Positions 1-8,496 of a stretch of 64,000 nucleotides of DNA are shown here, piece after piece (positions within the stretch are counted from its first letter, which is position 1; each line of letters begins with the position of its first letter). Under the pieces are notes generated by a model. That model was not told the DNA's origin. It made no database searches and saw only the letters and a list, made by a program, of their open reading frames with translations. The translations under genes and the position numbers were made by a program. The stretch is from NCBI RefSeq assembly GCF_010729105.1, contig NZ_AP022573.1, forward strand, positions 3,968,001 through 4,032,000, in the 5' to 3' direction. The DNA is from Mycobacterium saskatchewanense. Lineage in GTDB: Bacteria; Actinomycetota; Actinomycetes; Mycobacteriales; Mycobacteriaceae.

Positions 1-1356
1 GACGGTCTGCGGCGTCATGAACCACTCGTCTCTGTCCACCGGGCCGCCCAGCTTCGCCACCTCGCGGTCGTGGTTGACGGCGTAGCCGCGGCGGTAGTTG
101 CCGTAGAGGTCGTCGCGCTCGACCTGCAGCGCGGAGTAGTCGCGCCACTTCGAGGGGTAGCCGACCTTGGCGGTGAACTTCTCCAGCTTGCGCAGCGCCC
201 GCTCGCGGGTTTGCGGCGTCATCCAGTCCAGGTCGTTGATGGACTGCCGGTAAGCCGCCTTGAGGTTCTCCACCAGCGCGTCCATGCGCGCCTTGGCCTC
301 CGGCGGGAAATGCTGCTGCACGTACAGCTTTCCGACGGCGTCACCCATCAGGTTCTCGACCAGCGACACCGCCCGCTTCCAGCGGTCCCGGATCTGCTCC
401 GCCCCGGTCAGCCGTCGGCCGTAGAAGTCGAAGTCCGCGGCGACGATGGCGTCGGTCAGCCACGGCGCACGCGCGCGGATCACCCGCCAGCGTGCCCAGG
501 ACTTCCAGTCCTCCAGGTCCTCGCCGGCCCACAGGGTCGCGAACGCGGTCAGGTAATCGGGTTGGCGCACAACGACTTCGGCGGCCGCCTCAGGACTGCT
601 GCCCAGCGCGCGCACCCACCCGGCCCAGTCGAAGCCCGCCCCTTCGGCCTCGAGATCGGCGAAAGCGCGCAGGTTGTAGCTCAGCTCGGCGTCGCGGCGC
701 TTGACCACGTCCCAGTGGGCGGCCGCCAGTTTGGCCTCCAGGGCCACGATCCGCGCCGCCGTGTCGGTGTGGTCGCCCTGATCCTCGCCGAACACGAGGG
801 CGAACATCCGCGCGATGTGCCCGGGGTAGGCCGCCAGGACCTCGGCGTGCCGCTCCTCGCGGTAATACGATTCGTCGGGCAGCCCGAGGCCGGACTGGTT
901 GAGGTAGACCAGGTAGCGCGACGAGTCCTTGGCGTCGGTGTCGATGTACACGCCGATGCCGCCGCCCACCCCGGTGCGTTGCAGGGCACCCACCGCTGCG
1001 GCCAGCGCGGCGGCGTCCGTGGCCCCGTCGATCGAGGCGAGCTCGTCCAGCAGCGGTTGCACGCCTCGGCGTTCGACCGTCTCCTCGTCGAGGAAACTGG
1101 CGTACAGGTCGCCGATGCGCTGCGCGTCGGTACCCGGCGCGCCGCCGGCCTCGCTGGCCTCGATGATCAGGTCCCGGACCTGCTCCTCGGCGCGGTCGTA
1201 GAGGTGACGGAAGGCGCCGTCGGTGGCCCGGTCGGCCGGTATCTCGTAATCGTCCAGCCAGCGGCCGTTGACGTGGCCGAACAGGTCGTCCTGGGGGCGG
1301 GCGGTTGCGTCGACGTAGCTCAGGTCGATACCGGAGCGGATGGCCTCTACTGTCAC
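1..1356 (-). CDS. zmp1: Zinc metallopeptidase Zmp1 (M13/neprilysin family), C-terminus cut by window edge
   Basis: This is the N-terminal ~452 residues of an M13 family endopeptidase. The reading frame runs off the left edge, so the HExxH zinc site and the C-terminal catalytic domain lie outside the window. What is visible is the helical M13 N-domain, including PQDDLFGHVNGRW near residue 20, GIGVYIDTDAKDSSRY and LVENLMGDAVGKLYVQ. These closely match my recollection of M. tuberculosis Rv0198c (Zmp1), a secreted protease implicated in phagosome and inflammasome modulation. I chose the GTG at 1356-1354 because it gives the expected short N-terminus (VTVEAIRSGIDL). There is no signal peptide, as in the family. 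It is divergent from omamA, with 42 bp between the starts. Confidence 0.93.
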   Translation of the reverse strand, partial: MTVEAIRSGIDLSYVDATARPQDDLFGHVNGRWLDDYEIPADRATDGAFRHLYDRAEEQVRDLIIEASEAGGAPGTDAQRIGDLYASFLDEETVERRGVQPLLDELASIDGATDAAALAAAVGALQRTGVGGGIGVYIDTDAKDSSRYLVYLNQSGLGLPDESYYREERHAEVLAAYPGHIARMFALVFGEDQGDHTDTAARIVALEAKLAAAHWDVVKRRDAELSYNLRAFADLEAEGAGFDWAGWVRALGSSPEAAAEVVVRQPDYLTAFATLWAGEDLEDWKSWARWRVIRARAPWLTDAIVAADFDFYGRRLTGAEQIRDRWKRAVSLVENLMGDAVGKLYVQQHFPPEAKARMDALVENLKAAYRQSINDLDWMTPQTRERALRKLEKFTAKVGYPSKWRDYSALQVERDDLYGNYRRGYAVNHDREVAKLGGPVDRDEWFMTPQTV

Positions 1357-1398
1357 CCCGCCATCCTTCCATCTTCATTTGGGTGCAACGATCGGGCC

Positions 1399-2037
1399 AT
1401 GCCCGACGGCGACCCCACCGAGCCACCCCCCGACGACGAACCGGCCGGCGCCGATTCGGCGTCCGAACCCGCAGGCGGAGCCATGTTTTCCGGCTACGGC
1501 GTCGCGTCGGCCGCCCTCGGCCTGCTGTCGGTCGCGGCGGTCGCGCTCGGTGTCTTCATCTGGTCCGGACACCGTGACGAGGAGGCCGAGCGTTCGTACC
1601 TCACCCGCGTCATGGAGTCCGCCGCCGAATGGACGAACGTGCTGATCAACATGAACAGCGGCAACGTGGACGCCAGCCTGCAGCGGCTGCACGACGGGAC
1701 GGTCGGTGAGCTGAACACCGACTTCGACGCGGCCGTCCAGCCCTACCGCCAGGTGGTGCAGAAGCTGCAGGCCAAGAGCACCGGCCGGATCGAGGCGGTG
1801 GCCATCGAGTCGGTGCACCACGAACTGGACACCCAGCCCGGTGGCGGGAAGCCGAAAGATGTGGTCACCACCAAGCTGCCGCCCTTCGCCAGCCGCACGG
1901 ACTCGGTGCTGCTGGTCGCCACGTCGATCAGCGAGAACGCCGGCGGCAAGCCGACGACGGTGCACTGGAATCTGCGGTTGGACGTGTCCGACGTGGACGG
2001 CAAGCTGATGGTCTCCGGATTGGCGTCGATCAGGTGA
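1399..2037 (+). CDS. omamA: Mce-associated membrane protein OmamA (Rv0199 homologue)
   Basis: The product has 212 aa: an acidic, Pro-rich cytosolic N-terminus, one membrane segment at about residues 31-53, then an extracytoplasmic alpha+beta domain of the Mce-associated (NTF2-like) type. Such proteins stabilise Mce lipid importers; OmamA (Rv0199) was reported to be needed for MceG stability and cholesterol import. The ATG at 1399 is the first start after the divergent zmp1 start; the same frame stays open upstream antisense to zmp1, but that stretch has no protein-like features. The next gene starts at a GTGA overlap, so the two are translationally coupled. Assignment rests on position beside zmp1 and mmpL11 and on domain layout. 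Confidence 0.88.
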   Translation: MPDGDPTEPPPDDEPAGADSASEPAGGAMFSGYGVASAALGLLSVAAVALGVFIWSGHRDEEAERSYLTRVMESAAEWTNVLINMNSGNVDASLQRLHDGTVGELNTDFDAAVQPYRQVVQKLQAKSTGRIEAVAIESVHHELDTQPGGGKPKDVVTTKLPPFASRTDSVLLVATSISENAGGKPTTVHWNLRLDVSDVDGKLMVSGLASIR

Positions 2038-2735
2038 GGGCTCAGCTGAGAAACATCTTGCGGCTGCTGGCCTTCGACGCGGTGGCCCCGCTGGCCGCGA
2101 TCGCGGCCCTCCTGGCGATCGGCGTGGTCCTCGCCTGGCCGCTGTGGTGGGTGTCGGCGTGCTCGGTGTTGATCCTGCTGATCGTCGAAGCCATGGCGGT
2201 CGATTTCTGGCTACTGCGCCGCGATTCGGTCAGCGTGGGCACCGACGACGACGCCCCGGGGCTGCGCCTGGCCGTCGCCGTCCTGTGCACGGCCGCCGTG
2301 TCGGCGGCGGTCGTGACCGGCTACCTGCATTGGACGAGGCCGGACCGCGACTTCAGGCGGGACTCCCGGGACGTCGTCCACATCGCCACCGACGTGGCGG
2401 AAGCGATGGCGTCGTTCAGCCCCAGCGCCCCGGCCAGCGCGATCGATCGGGCGACGGCGCTGATGGTCCCGGACCAGGCGGGGGCGTTCAGGGACCAATA
2501 CAACAAGGGCAGCGCCGAGCTGGCCCAGCACAACGTCACCGCCGAGGCGGCCACGCTGTCGGCCGGCATCGAGGCGATCGGGCCGACGGCGGCGAGCGTG
2601 GCGGTGATCCTGCGGGTGACCCAGACGACGCCCGGCCAGCCGCCCAGCCAGGCGGCGCCCGCGCTGCGGGTCGCGCTGACCAAGCGGGGCAGCGACTGGC
2701 TGGTCTCGGGTGTGCTGCCCGTCAACTCCCGCTAG
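2034..2735 (+). CDS. omamB: Second orphan Mce-associated membrane protein (Rv0200 homologue, OmamB-like)
   Basis: The product has 233 aa and hydrophobic segments near residues 15-35, 38-58 and 79-100, followed by an exported Mce-associated-type domain rich in Ala/Thr with an MVPDQAGAFRDQY helix. It starts at GTG 2034 inside the omamA stop codon (GTGA). Rv0200, its positional homologue, has been called OmamB; I am less sure of that name than of OmamA. It probably works with OmamA in stabilising Mce transporters at the inner membrane. It ends 5 bp before the convergent Rv0201c homologue. Confidence 0.8.
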   Translation: MRAQLRNILRLLAFDAVAPLAAIAALLAIGVVLAWPLWWVSACSVLILLIVEAMAVDFWLLRRDSVSVGTDDDAPGLRLAVAVLCTAAVSAAVVTGYLHWTRPDRDFRRDSRDVVHIATDVAEAMASFSPSAPASAIDRATALMVPDQAGAFRDQYNKGSAELAQHNVTAEAATLSAGIEAIGPTAASVAVILRVTQTTPGQPPSQAAPALRVALTKRGSDWLVSGVLPVNSR

Positions 2736-2740
2736 GCGGG

Positions 2741-3250
2741 TCAGTTCGATTCGGCCGACCGCGCGGACTTGACCTTGACGAACCGGTCCGACAGCCGGCG
2801 CATCCGGATCATCAGGGAGGCCGCCGGGCTGGCGCTGCCGTCGAGGTAGGTGAACAGCTCGTCGGCGGAGACCCCGATGCGGGACGCGAATTCCTGGTGT
2901 CCGAGCCCGGAGCGGTCGATCAGCAGCCGCACATGGCGCGCCACCTCCGCGCGCTCGTCGGCCTCCAGGTGGGTGCGGGCGCGTTCCAGCACCTCCCACA
3001 GGGCCTTCGAGATGCCGTACGGGCGGGTGCCCTCCAGGACCTCTTCGACCTGGCGGGCGGTCCGGCCGTACGGGTCGCGCTTGAGCGCGGCCGCGATGCG
3101 CTTCCAGGTGTCGATGTCACCGCCCTGCAGCGCCGAGCGGATCGCGGAGGTCGGCCAGAACTCGACCGGCTGGTCGGGCTCGGGCCTGCTCGCTTCCGCA
3201 GCGGGCCGCTGGGGCGGCGATGCGGGGCGCCGGTCGGATGCCAACGTCAC
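2741..3250 (-). CDS. Small protein with C-terminal helix-turn-helix-like domain (Rv0201c homologue)
   Basis: The product has 169 aa of unknown function. The N-terminal ~30 residues are Pro/Ala/Arg-rich and probably disordered. The middle (FWPTSAIRSALQGGDIDTWKRI) is helical. Residues ~115-160 (HQEFASRIGVSADELFTYLDG) resemble a Cro/CI-type helix-turn-helix. It could therefore be a DNA-binding regulator or antitoxin-like protein. The start GTG at 3250 overlaps the mmpL11 stop codon (GTGA), so it is the distal gene of an mmpL11 operon; a longer in-frame extension exists but is antisense-like Arg/Ser-rich sequence inside mmpL11. The role in heme or lipid transport suggested by this linkage is inference only. 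Confidence 0.8.
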   Translation of the reverse strand: MTLASDRRPASPPQRPAAEASRPEPDQPVEFWPTSAIRSALQGGDIDTWKRIAAALKRDPYGRTARQVEEVLEGTRPYGISKALWEVLERARTHLEADERAEVARHVRLLIDRSGLGHQEFASRIGVSADELFTYLDGSASPAASLMIRMRRLSDRFVKVKSARSAESN

Positions 3251-6200
3251 CTCGCCTCCTCCAGCATTGCCACAGCCACCGACAGGCAGCGTTGCCTGAC
3301 TTCTTCCCAGTCTGCCTCGTCTTCGGCGTCGGAGCCCGGATCGTCGGTGAGATCGCGCGGATGGGGATCGGCGAGCTGACGCACCAATTGGCTGGCCATC
3401 CACTGCCGCCCGGGCGATTGACAACAGTAATAGCTGTCCATGCCGGCCAGCACCAGCGCGGCGGTCTCGGGCTCCACGGTGTCCACCATGTCTGCAAAGT
3501 CGGCGTAATCGCGGCGACTGTTACGGCACATGATCAGGTAGCCCTTGAGGCGCAGCGCCTCGGCGCCGGTGGGGACCTGCAGCCGGTCGCCCGTCGGCAG
3601 CTGCACGTGGGTGGTCTCCACCGGGCTGCGCCGTTCGTACTTCGGCTGGTCGTCGTCATCGCTGCCCGTCTGCAGCGCTTCGATGGCAACCGACAGCCGG
3701 CCCCGCCACAGCGTGACGGGGTGCACGGGCCGGTCGGTTCCGGCGATCACCCGGGCGATGCCGTTCCGCGACGGCCGGGCGCCGACCAGCTTCTTGCTCC
3801 CCGGGTGGGCCGGGCCGTGACCGTTGCCGCCGTTTCGGCCCACCGCGATGCCCGCGGTGTCGTCGTCGATGTTGACCTGGTGGGGGATCTGCGCGGGGCC
3901 GCGCCCGCGGCCCAGGGCGCCGGACTGCAGGCCGGACAGGGTTGTCTTGCCGTTGCGTCCGCAACCGGAGAACGCGAGCGGGTCGGCCACGGTGATGGCG
4001 TCGGGCGCCAGGTGCTTGAGCTTGGCCGCCGACTTGAGCACCATCTTCAGGTCCGCGGTGGGCGCCGTCAGCGCCGAGATGTCGTCGGGGATCACCACCA
4101 CGTCGCCGAGGTCGACCTCGGGCAGCGGCCGGTCGAAGTCGACGGACGGCAAGACCCTGGACAGCCACGGCGGGATCCACCAATTCCACTGGGCGAACAT
4201 CGCCATCAGCGCCGGCACCAGCACCAGCCGCACCACGGTCGCGTCGACCGCGATCGCGACGGCGCACGCCACCCCGATCTCGGCGACCAGCGGCATGCCG
4301 GCGAACGCGAAGCCGATGAACACGGCGATCATGATCAGCGCGGCGCTGGTGATGGTGCGGGCGCTGGTGCTCACGCCGTACGCGACCGCGTCGCGGGTGT
4401 TCCCGGAGTGCAGGAAGCGTTCCCGGATGCGGGTCAGCAGGAAGATCTCGTAGTCCATCGACAACCCGAAGGTCATCGCCAGCACCAGCGGGGGCACCGT
4501 GCTGTCGATCGAGCTGATGTGCGCGAAGCCGAGATCCTGCAGCCAGCCCCACTGGAACACCATCACCAGGCTGCCGTAGGCGGCCGCGACGGACAGCAAC
4601 GTCATCAGCACGCCTTTGAGGGCCAGGAAGACCGAATGGATGGACAGCAGCAGCATCACGAACGCGATCAGCGCCACGAACAGCAGCACCAGCGGCTCGG
4701 TCTGCGACACCCGGTCATCGAAGTCCTTGATCAGCGCCGTCGGCCCGCCGACGTCCACCCGCGCCGTGCCCGCGTCGGGGATCTTAGGCAGCTGGGCGCG
4801 CATCCACCCCACCGACTCCCGCGCTCCCATGTCCTCGGGGTCCACCGACAGCACCGCCGACAGCAGCGCGCTGCCGTTGTCCTCGGCGAATTGCGGCGGG
4901 CTCACCGAGGCGATGTGCGGCGCCTGGGTCATGCGCTGGCGGATCGCGCCGATGGTCTGGGCGTGCTCGGGTGAGGCGGCACCGCCGTCGGGGAAGGTGA
5001 CGAGCACCCGGATCGGACCGAGCGCGCCGGGCCCGAGCGCCTGGGCGGCCGCGCCCACCCCGGCGCGGATCTCGTGGGACGAGTCGAATTGGCGCAACAG
5101 GCTGTTGCCGAGCACCATCGACGCCGCCGGCGCGGCCATGACGAGCAGGATCGTCGCCGCCGCCAGCGACGAGATCCACGGCCGGCGCATCACCGCCCCG
5201 ATCCAGCGGTTCCAGAACCGGGACTGGGTGGCCTCGGGTTTGCGCGACCAGTGCAGCAGCGGCGACCGCTTGGCGGCCGCCCGACCGAACGTTCCCAACA
5301 CCGCGGGCGTCAGCGTCGCCGCCGTCAGCATCGCGACCGCGACGGCCAGGATCGCCCCGGTGGCCATCGACTTGAGCGCCGGGGTGTTGATCACGTAGAT
5401 CGCGGTGAGCGAGGCGATCACGGTCATGCCCGACAGCACCACCGCCAGACCGGACGTGGCCATCGCGGCGTCGATGGCGTCGCGCGGCTCGCGCCCCGTC
5501 CGCAGCTCCTCGCGGAACCGCATCAGGATGAACAGCGAGTAGTCGACGGCGAGCGCGATGCCGAACATCGAGACGGTCGAGGTGACGAACACCGACATGG
5601 TGGTGAATTCGGACAGCAGGTAGACCAGGCCCATCGTCACCACGACCGTGCAGACGGCGAGCGCCAGCGGGATCGCCGCGGCCGCCAGCGAGCCGAACAC
5701 GGCGAGCAAGACGATCAGGATGATCGGAAGGTTCCAGCGCTCCGCCGCCGCGATGTCGTGCTTGGTGTTGGCCGCCGCGGCGGCGCTCAGCGCGCCCTGC
5801 CCGATGACGTATAGCCGGACCCGGCCGTTGGCGGTCTGGCCGGGCTGGTCGCCGTTGACGCCGATCTTCTTCTGCAGCTGCTTGGCCAGGTCGCTGGTGC
5901 CGGCGTTGCGGGCGTCCAACCTCAGCGACAGCACATACGGCCGGTCGGGTTGTGGTGGCCGTTGGGTGGGGTTGGGCGCCTCGGTGATGCCGGGGAACTC
6001 GCCGACGGTCTGCCGCAGCAGCGCCACCGCGTCGTTCATGTCCTGGTAGCTGGCGTCCGGCCGGGGCGCGGCGACCAGCGCCAACGACGACGCACCCTGA
6101 TCGTGGTAGAGATCCTCGAGTTGGTCGTGCACCGCGAGCGACTGCGAGCCGGCGACTTCGAACCCACCTCCGGTGAGGTTCCCGGATTGCGTCATCGCGA

Positions 6201-6285
6201 GATAGACGGCCGGCACCAATGCCAGCAACCAGCCCGCGAAGACCAACCAGCGATATCGGCGCAGGCTGCGGCTCAGGCGCATCAT
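3247..6285 (-). CDS. mmpL11: MmpL11, RND-family membrane transporter (heme uptake / mycolate wax ester export)
   Basis: The product has 1012 aa and typical MmpL architecture: TM1 near residues 13-31, a periplasmic porter loop, a TM2-6 bundle, a second large loop, a TM7-12 bundle and a long cytosolic C-terminal tail (from about residue 730). The conserved Asp-Tyr pairs of the proton relay are at D248-Y249 (LAVDYSLF) and D611-Y612 (LSMDYEIF). MmpL11 of M. tuberculosis (Rv0202c) is linked to heme import with the secreted protein Rv0203 and to export of monomeromycolyl diacylglycerol and mycolate wax esters. The Rv0203 homologue lies divergently upstream here, which supports the call. Two adjacent ATG codons (6285 and 6282) are possible starts, and no clear Shine-Dalgarno sequence is present. 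Confidence 0.95.
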   Translation of the reverse strand: MMRLSRSLRRYRWLVFAGWLLALVPAVYLAMTQSGNLTGGGFEVAGSQSLAVHDQLEDLYHDQGASSLALVAAPRPDASYQDMNDAVALLRQTVGEFPGITEAPNPTQRPPQPDRPYVLSLRLDARNAGTSDLAKQLQKKIGVNGDQPGQTANGRVRLYVIGQGALSAAAAANTKHDIAAAERWNLPIILIVLLAVFGSLAAAAIPLALAVCTVVVTMGLVYLLSEFTTMSVFVTSTVSMFGIALAVDYSLFILMRFREELRTGREPRDAIDAAMATSGLAVVLSGMTVIASLTAIYVINTPALKSMATGAILAVAVAMLTAATLTPAVLGTFGRAAAKRSPLLHWSRKPEATQSRFWNRWIGAVMRRPWISSLAAATILLVMAAPAASMVLGNSLLRQFDSSHEIRAGVGAAAQALGPGALGPIRVLVTFPDGGAASPEHAQTIGAIRQRMTQAPHIASVSPPQFAEDNGSALLSAVLSVDPEDMGARESVGWMRAQLPKIPDAGTARVDVGGPTALIKDFDDRVSQTEPLVLLFVALIAFVMLLLSIHSVFLALKGVLMTLLSVAAAYGSLVMVFQWGWLQDLGFAHISSIDSTVPPLVLAMTFGLSMDYEIFLLTRIRERFLHSGNTRDAVAYGVSTSARTITSAALIMIAVFIGFAFAGMPLVAEIGVACAVAIAVDATVVRLVLVPALMAMFAQWNWWIPPWLSRVLPSVDFDRPLPEVDLGDVVVIPDDISALTAPTADLKMVLKSAAKLKHLAPDAITVADPLAFSGCGRNGKTTLSGLQSGALGRGRGPAQIPHQVNIDDDTAGIAVGRNGGNGHGPAHPGSKKLVGARPSRNGIARVIAGTDRPVHPVTLWRGRLSVAIEALQTGSDDDDQPKYERRSPVETTHVQLPTGDRLQVPTGAEALRLKGYLIMCRNSRRDYADFADMVDTVEPETAALVLAGMDSYYCCQSPGRQWMASQLVRQLADPHPRDLTDDPGSDAEDEADWEEVRQRCLSVAVAMLEEAR

Positions 6286-6596
6286 TAACTGCTGGATTTT
6301 CGACTCCCCGGTGTGTCACGCAACGCGTGCAGGCGAGGATACCGCAGCGGGCTGTGGATTATGTCGGCTATTCGCATCCTGAGCTGCGGCAACACCGTTG
6401 TTGCCAAGTCGCTGTGGAGTCGTTGTCAACCGGTGACTCGGGGGATGTAGATCACACGGGCTGGCAGTGGTATGGGGCGGATGGCAGTATGTCGGATGGT
6501 CTGCGGGGCAGGGCAACTCCGCGACATGGGGCCGTTCATCGCAGCCGTTCGCGAGGCGTCATCATCCGGCGGGTCTTCGCAGCTAAGGAGTGATCC
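6286..6596. promoter_or_regulatory. Divergent promoter region between mmpL11 and the Rv0203 homologue
   Basis: This 311-bp gap has no convincing gene. It carries a perfect 18-bp inverted repeat at 6388-6405 (GGCAACA-CCGT-TGTTGCC) that could be an operator shared by the two divergent genes. On the minus strand TATCCT (complement of 6336-6341) fits the TANNNT -10 rule for mmpL11, but I see no good -35. A consensus IdeR iron box was looked for and not found. The Rv0203 start has a strong ribosome site at 6585-6590 (AAGGAG). Confidence 0.45.
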
Positions 6597-7175
6597 ATGA
6601 CGACAGGTACCGTGACCGGCCGCCGCCGGCTCCGCACCGGGTTGATCGCCACCACGCTGGTGGGGTTGCCGGCCGCCGCCGTCGCTTTGCTGGCCGGACC
6701 GTTCGCGACGGGTGCCAACGACCCGTGTGCGGCCAGCGAGGTCGCCAGGACGATCGGTTCGGTTTCCAAGTCGATGGGCGACTACCTGGACTCCCATCCC
6801 GAGACCAACCAGACGATGACGTCGATGCTGCAGCAGCAGGCGGGGCCGCAGTCGTTGACCGGCATCAAGTCCTACTTCGAGGCCAACCCCAAGGTCGCCG
6901 CGGACATGACGTCGATCGCCCAGCCGCTGACGAACCTGTCGATGCAGTGCAAGTTGCCGATCTCACCCACCCAGGCGATGGGCATGATGCAGCAGGCGCA
7001 GGGCGCGGCAGCCGGACTGCCGGGCGGCGCTCTGCCGCCGGGTGGCCCCGCCGGCGCGGCGGCCAGCCCGCCCGCCGCCATCCCGCCGGGGGTCACGATC
7101 GGGGGCACGGGGACGGTCCCGCCGACGGCCGGCAGTCCGCTGTCGGGGCCGCCGCGCGGCAATTCCGTCGGCTAA
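6597..7175 (+). CDS. Secreted heme-binding protein, Rv0203-like hemophore
   Basis: The product has 192 aa with a basic N-terminus (TGRRRLRTGL) and a hydrophobic segment ending in Ala-rich sequence at about residue 40, consistent with a Sec signal peptide. The mature domain starts NDPCAASEVARTIGSVSKSM and contains DYLDSHPETNQTM and a second Cys in MQCKLPIS; these match the all-helical M. tuberculosis heme-binding protein Rv0203, which passes heme to MmpL3/MmpL11. After about residue 135 comes a ~55-residue Pro/Gly/Ala-rich tail that I do not recall in Rv0203. The ATG at 6597 follows AAGGAG by 6 bp. The stop overlaps the convergent Rv0204c homologue by 4 bp. Confidence 0.88.
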   Translation: MTTGTVTGRRRLRTGLIATTLVGLPAAAVALLAGPFATGANDPCAASEVARTIGSVSKSMGDYLDSHPETNQTMTSMLQQQAGPQSLTGIKSYFEANPKVAADMTSIAQPLTNLSMQCKLPISPTQAMGMMQQAQGAAAGLPGGALPPGGPAGAAASPPAAIPPGVTIGGTGTVPPTAGSPLSGPPRGNSVG

Positions 7176-8323
7176 GCGTCCTCAGGCTTGCGGTCGGGCG
7201 GCAGCGGACCCTGCAGGGCGGGCTCGGTCGGGTCGGGGTCGGGGACCGCTAGCGCCGTCGGATCGGTGTCGTCGTCCTCGGGGACGGTGACGTTCTCGGT
7301 GCGGAACACGAAGAAGAACACCACCCAGCCGATGGCGGCGATCAGAAGCCAGCTGATCAGCCGGTAGATCAGCATCGCCGAGATGGCGCTGGGCAGCGAC
7401 ATGCCGCTGGATACCAGGCCGGGCACCAGGACGGCCTCCACCACCAACAGCCCGCCGGGCATCAGCGGTATCGTCCCGACCGCCCGGGCGGCGGCGTAGG
7501 CAACCGTCAACCCGGCGACCGACGCGTGATCGCCGGCCGCGTAGGCGGCGAAGCCGAGGCAGGCCACGTCGGCGATCCAGTTCAGCATCGACCAGCTGAA
7601 GGCCACGCTCATGTCCCGCCGGCCCAGGCTGACCGACTCCAGCTGCCGAAGCGTCTCGCGCCACCTCTCCAGCCCGGTGTCGGCCGGCTTGCCGCGAATC
7701 GAGTTGACCCGCGCCAGGATTCGGCTCCCGATCCCGTCAATGAGCTCGGGGCGCGACGCCACGGCCTGGGCGAGGATCAGCAACGCGACAAAGCCGCCCA
7801 ATGTGAACAGCAGCGAGAACGGATTGTTCTTGGCGCCGAGGAAGAAGGCGCCGCCCAGGCCGAGCAGCGCCAGCCCGACCGCCTGCAGCACCCCCGACAT
7901 CACCAGCTGCCACGACGCCACCACCGTCGAGGCGCCCCACAGCCGCTGCTGGCGCAGCAGGAACGTGGCCGACAGCACCGGCCCGCCCGGCAGCGTGGTA
8001 CTCAGCGAGTTGGCCGCGTAGAAGGCGGCTTCCGACCGCAACTGCTTGACATGCACCCCGGCGGACCTCAGCAGGGTGCGCTGGATCTGGGCGAAGCTGT
8101 GCATGGACGCGGCGGCCGCCACCACCGACGCGAGGAGCCACCACCAATTCGCCTCGTACAGGCTCATCCACGCCTTGGCCAGCTGGCGCCAGCCCAGCGA
8201 GACCTCGACGGCGAGGACGACGGCGACGATGCCGAGGATCACCCATCGCAGCCACCAGTACTTGCCGCGCGGGGTCTCCTCGCGTGGCAAGTCGAGCTTG
8301 CGGACGGGTGCGTCGTGCGACAC
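7172..8323 (-). CDS. Polytopic membrane protein, lysylphosphatidylglycerol synthase-type flippase domain (Rv0204c homologue)
   Basis: The product has 383 aa with about seven or eight membrane segments between residues 20 and 345 and an acidic, Pro-rich C-terminus. The pattern (LPGGPVLSATFLLRQQ, then VAYAAARAVGTIPLMPGGLLVVEA) is that of the UPF0104/YbhN family, the membrane half of MprF-like proteins, suggesting movement of a lipid across the membrane; the substrate is unknown. I use the GTG at 8323 (VSHDAPVRKLDLPREE). The frame extends further upstream, but those residues look non-coding. It is convergent with Rv0203 and divergent from Rv0205. Confidence 0.82.
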   Translation of the reverse strand: MSHDAPVRKLDLPREETPRGKYWWLRWVILGIVAVVLAVEVSLGWRQLAKAWMSLYEANWWWLLASVVAAAASMHSFAQIQRTLLRSAGVHVKQLRSEAAFYAANSLSTTLPGGPVLSATFLLRQQRLWGASTVVASWQLVMSGVLQAVGLALLGLGGAFFLGAKNNPFSLLFTLGGFVALLILAQAVASRPELIDGIGSRILARVNSIRGKPADTGLERWRETLRQLESVSLGRRDMSVAFSWSMLNWIADVACLGFAAYAAGDHASVAGLTVAYAAARAVGTIPLMPGGLLVVEAVLVPGLVSSGMSLPSAISAMLIYRLISWLLIAAIGWVVFFFVFRTENVTVPEDDDTDPTALAVPDPDPTEPALQGPLPPDRKPEDA

Positions 8324-8484
8324 GTGTTTTAGGGTAACGGTGCAGGTGGGGGAGGGATCGCGGCGCAGTTCCGACTGTGTCGGGGTCGTAACCGGATCGT
8401 GCCAGCCCCGCGTAGGCCTGACAACCCCATGTAAACCCCGTGCCGACCCGCCGCGCCCGGCTTCGCCGCGCTCGCGGTCGTCAC

Positions 8485-8490
8485 TAGGCT
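8485..8490 (+). promoter_or_regulatory. Candidate leaderless -10 element for the Rv0205 homologue
   Basis: TAGGCT occupies exactly -12 to -7 relative to the A of the ATG at 8497, the position expected of a TANNNT -10 box driving a leaderless transcript. There is no Shine-Dalgarno sequence, which agrees with this reading. Confidence 0.5.
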
Positions 8491-8496
8491 TGCCGA

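Noticed and set aside
70..1398. Open frame on the plus strand leading into omamA
   Set aside because: It is antisense to zmp1, whose protein sequence is clearly conserved; the plus-strand translation is Arg/Val/Gly-rich and has no domain. Only the part from ATG 1399 is kept.
3220..4974. 584-codon plus-strand open frame opposite mmpL11
   Set aside because: High-GC shadow of mmpL11: translation dominated by His, Arg, Gln and Asp with no hydrophobic or family pattern.
6286..6596. IdeR iron box expected for a heme-transport locus
   Set aside because: No sequence close to the 19-bp IdeR consensus was found on either strand.
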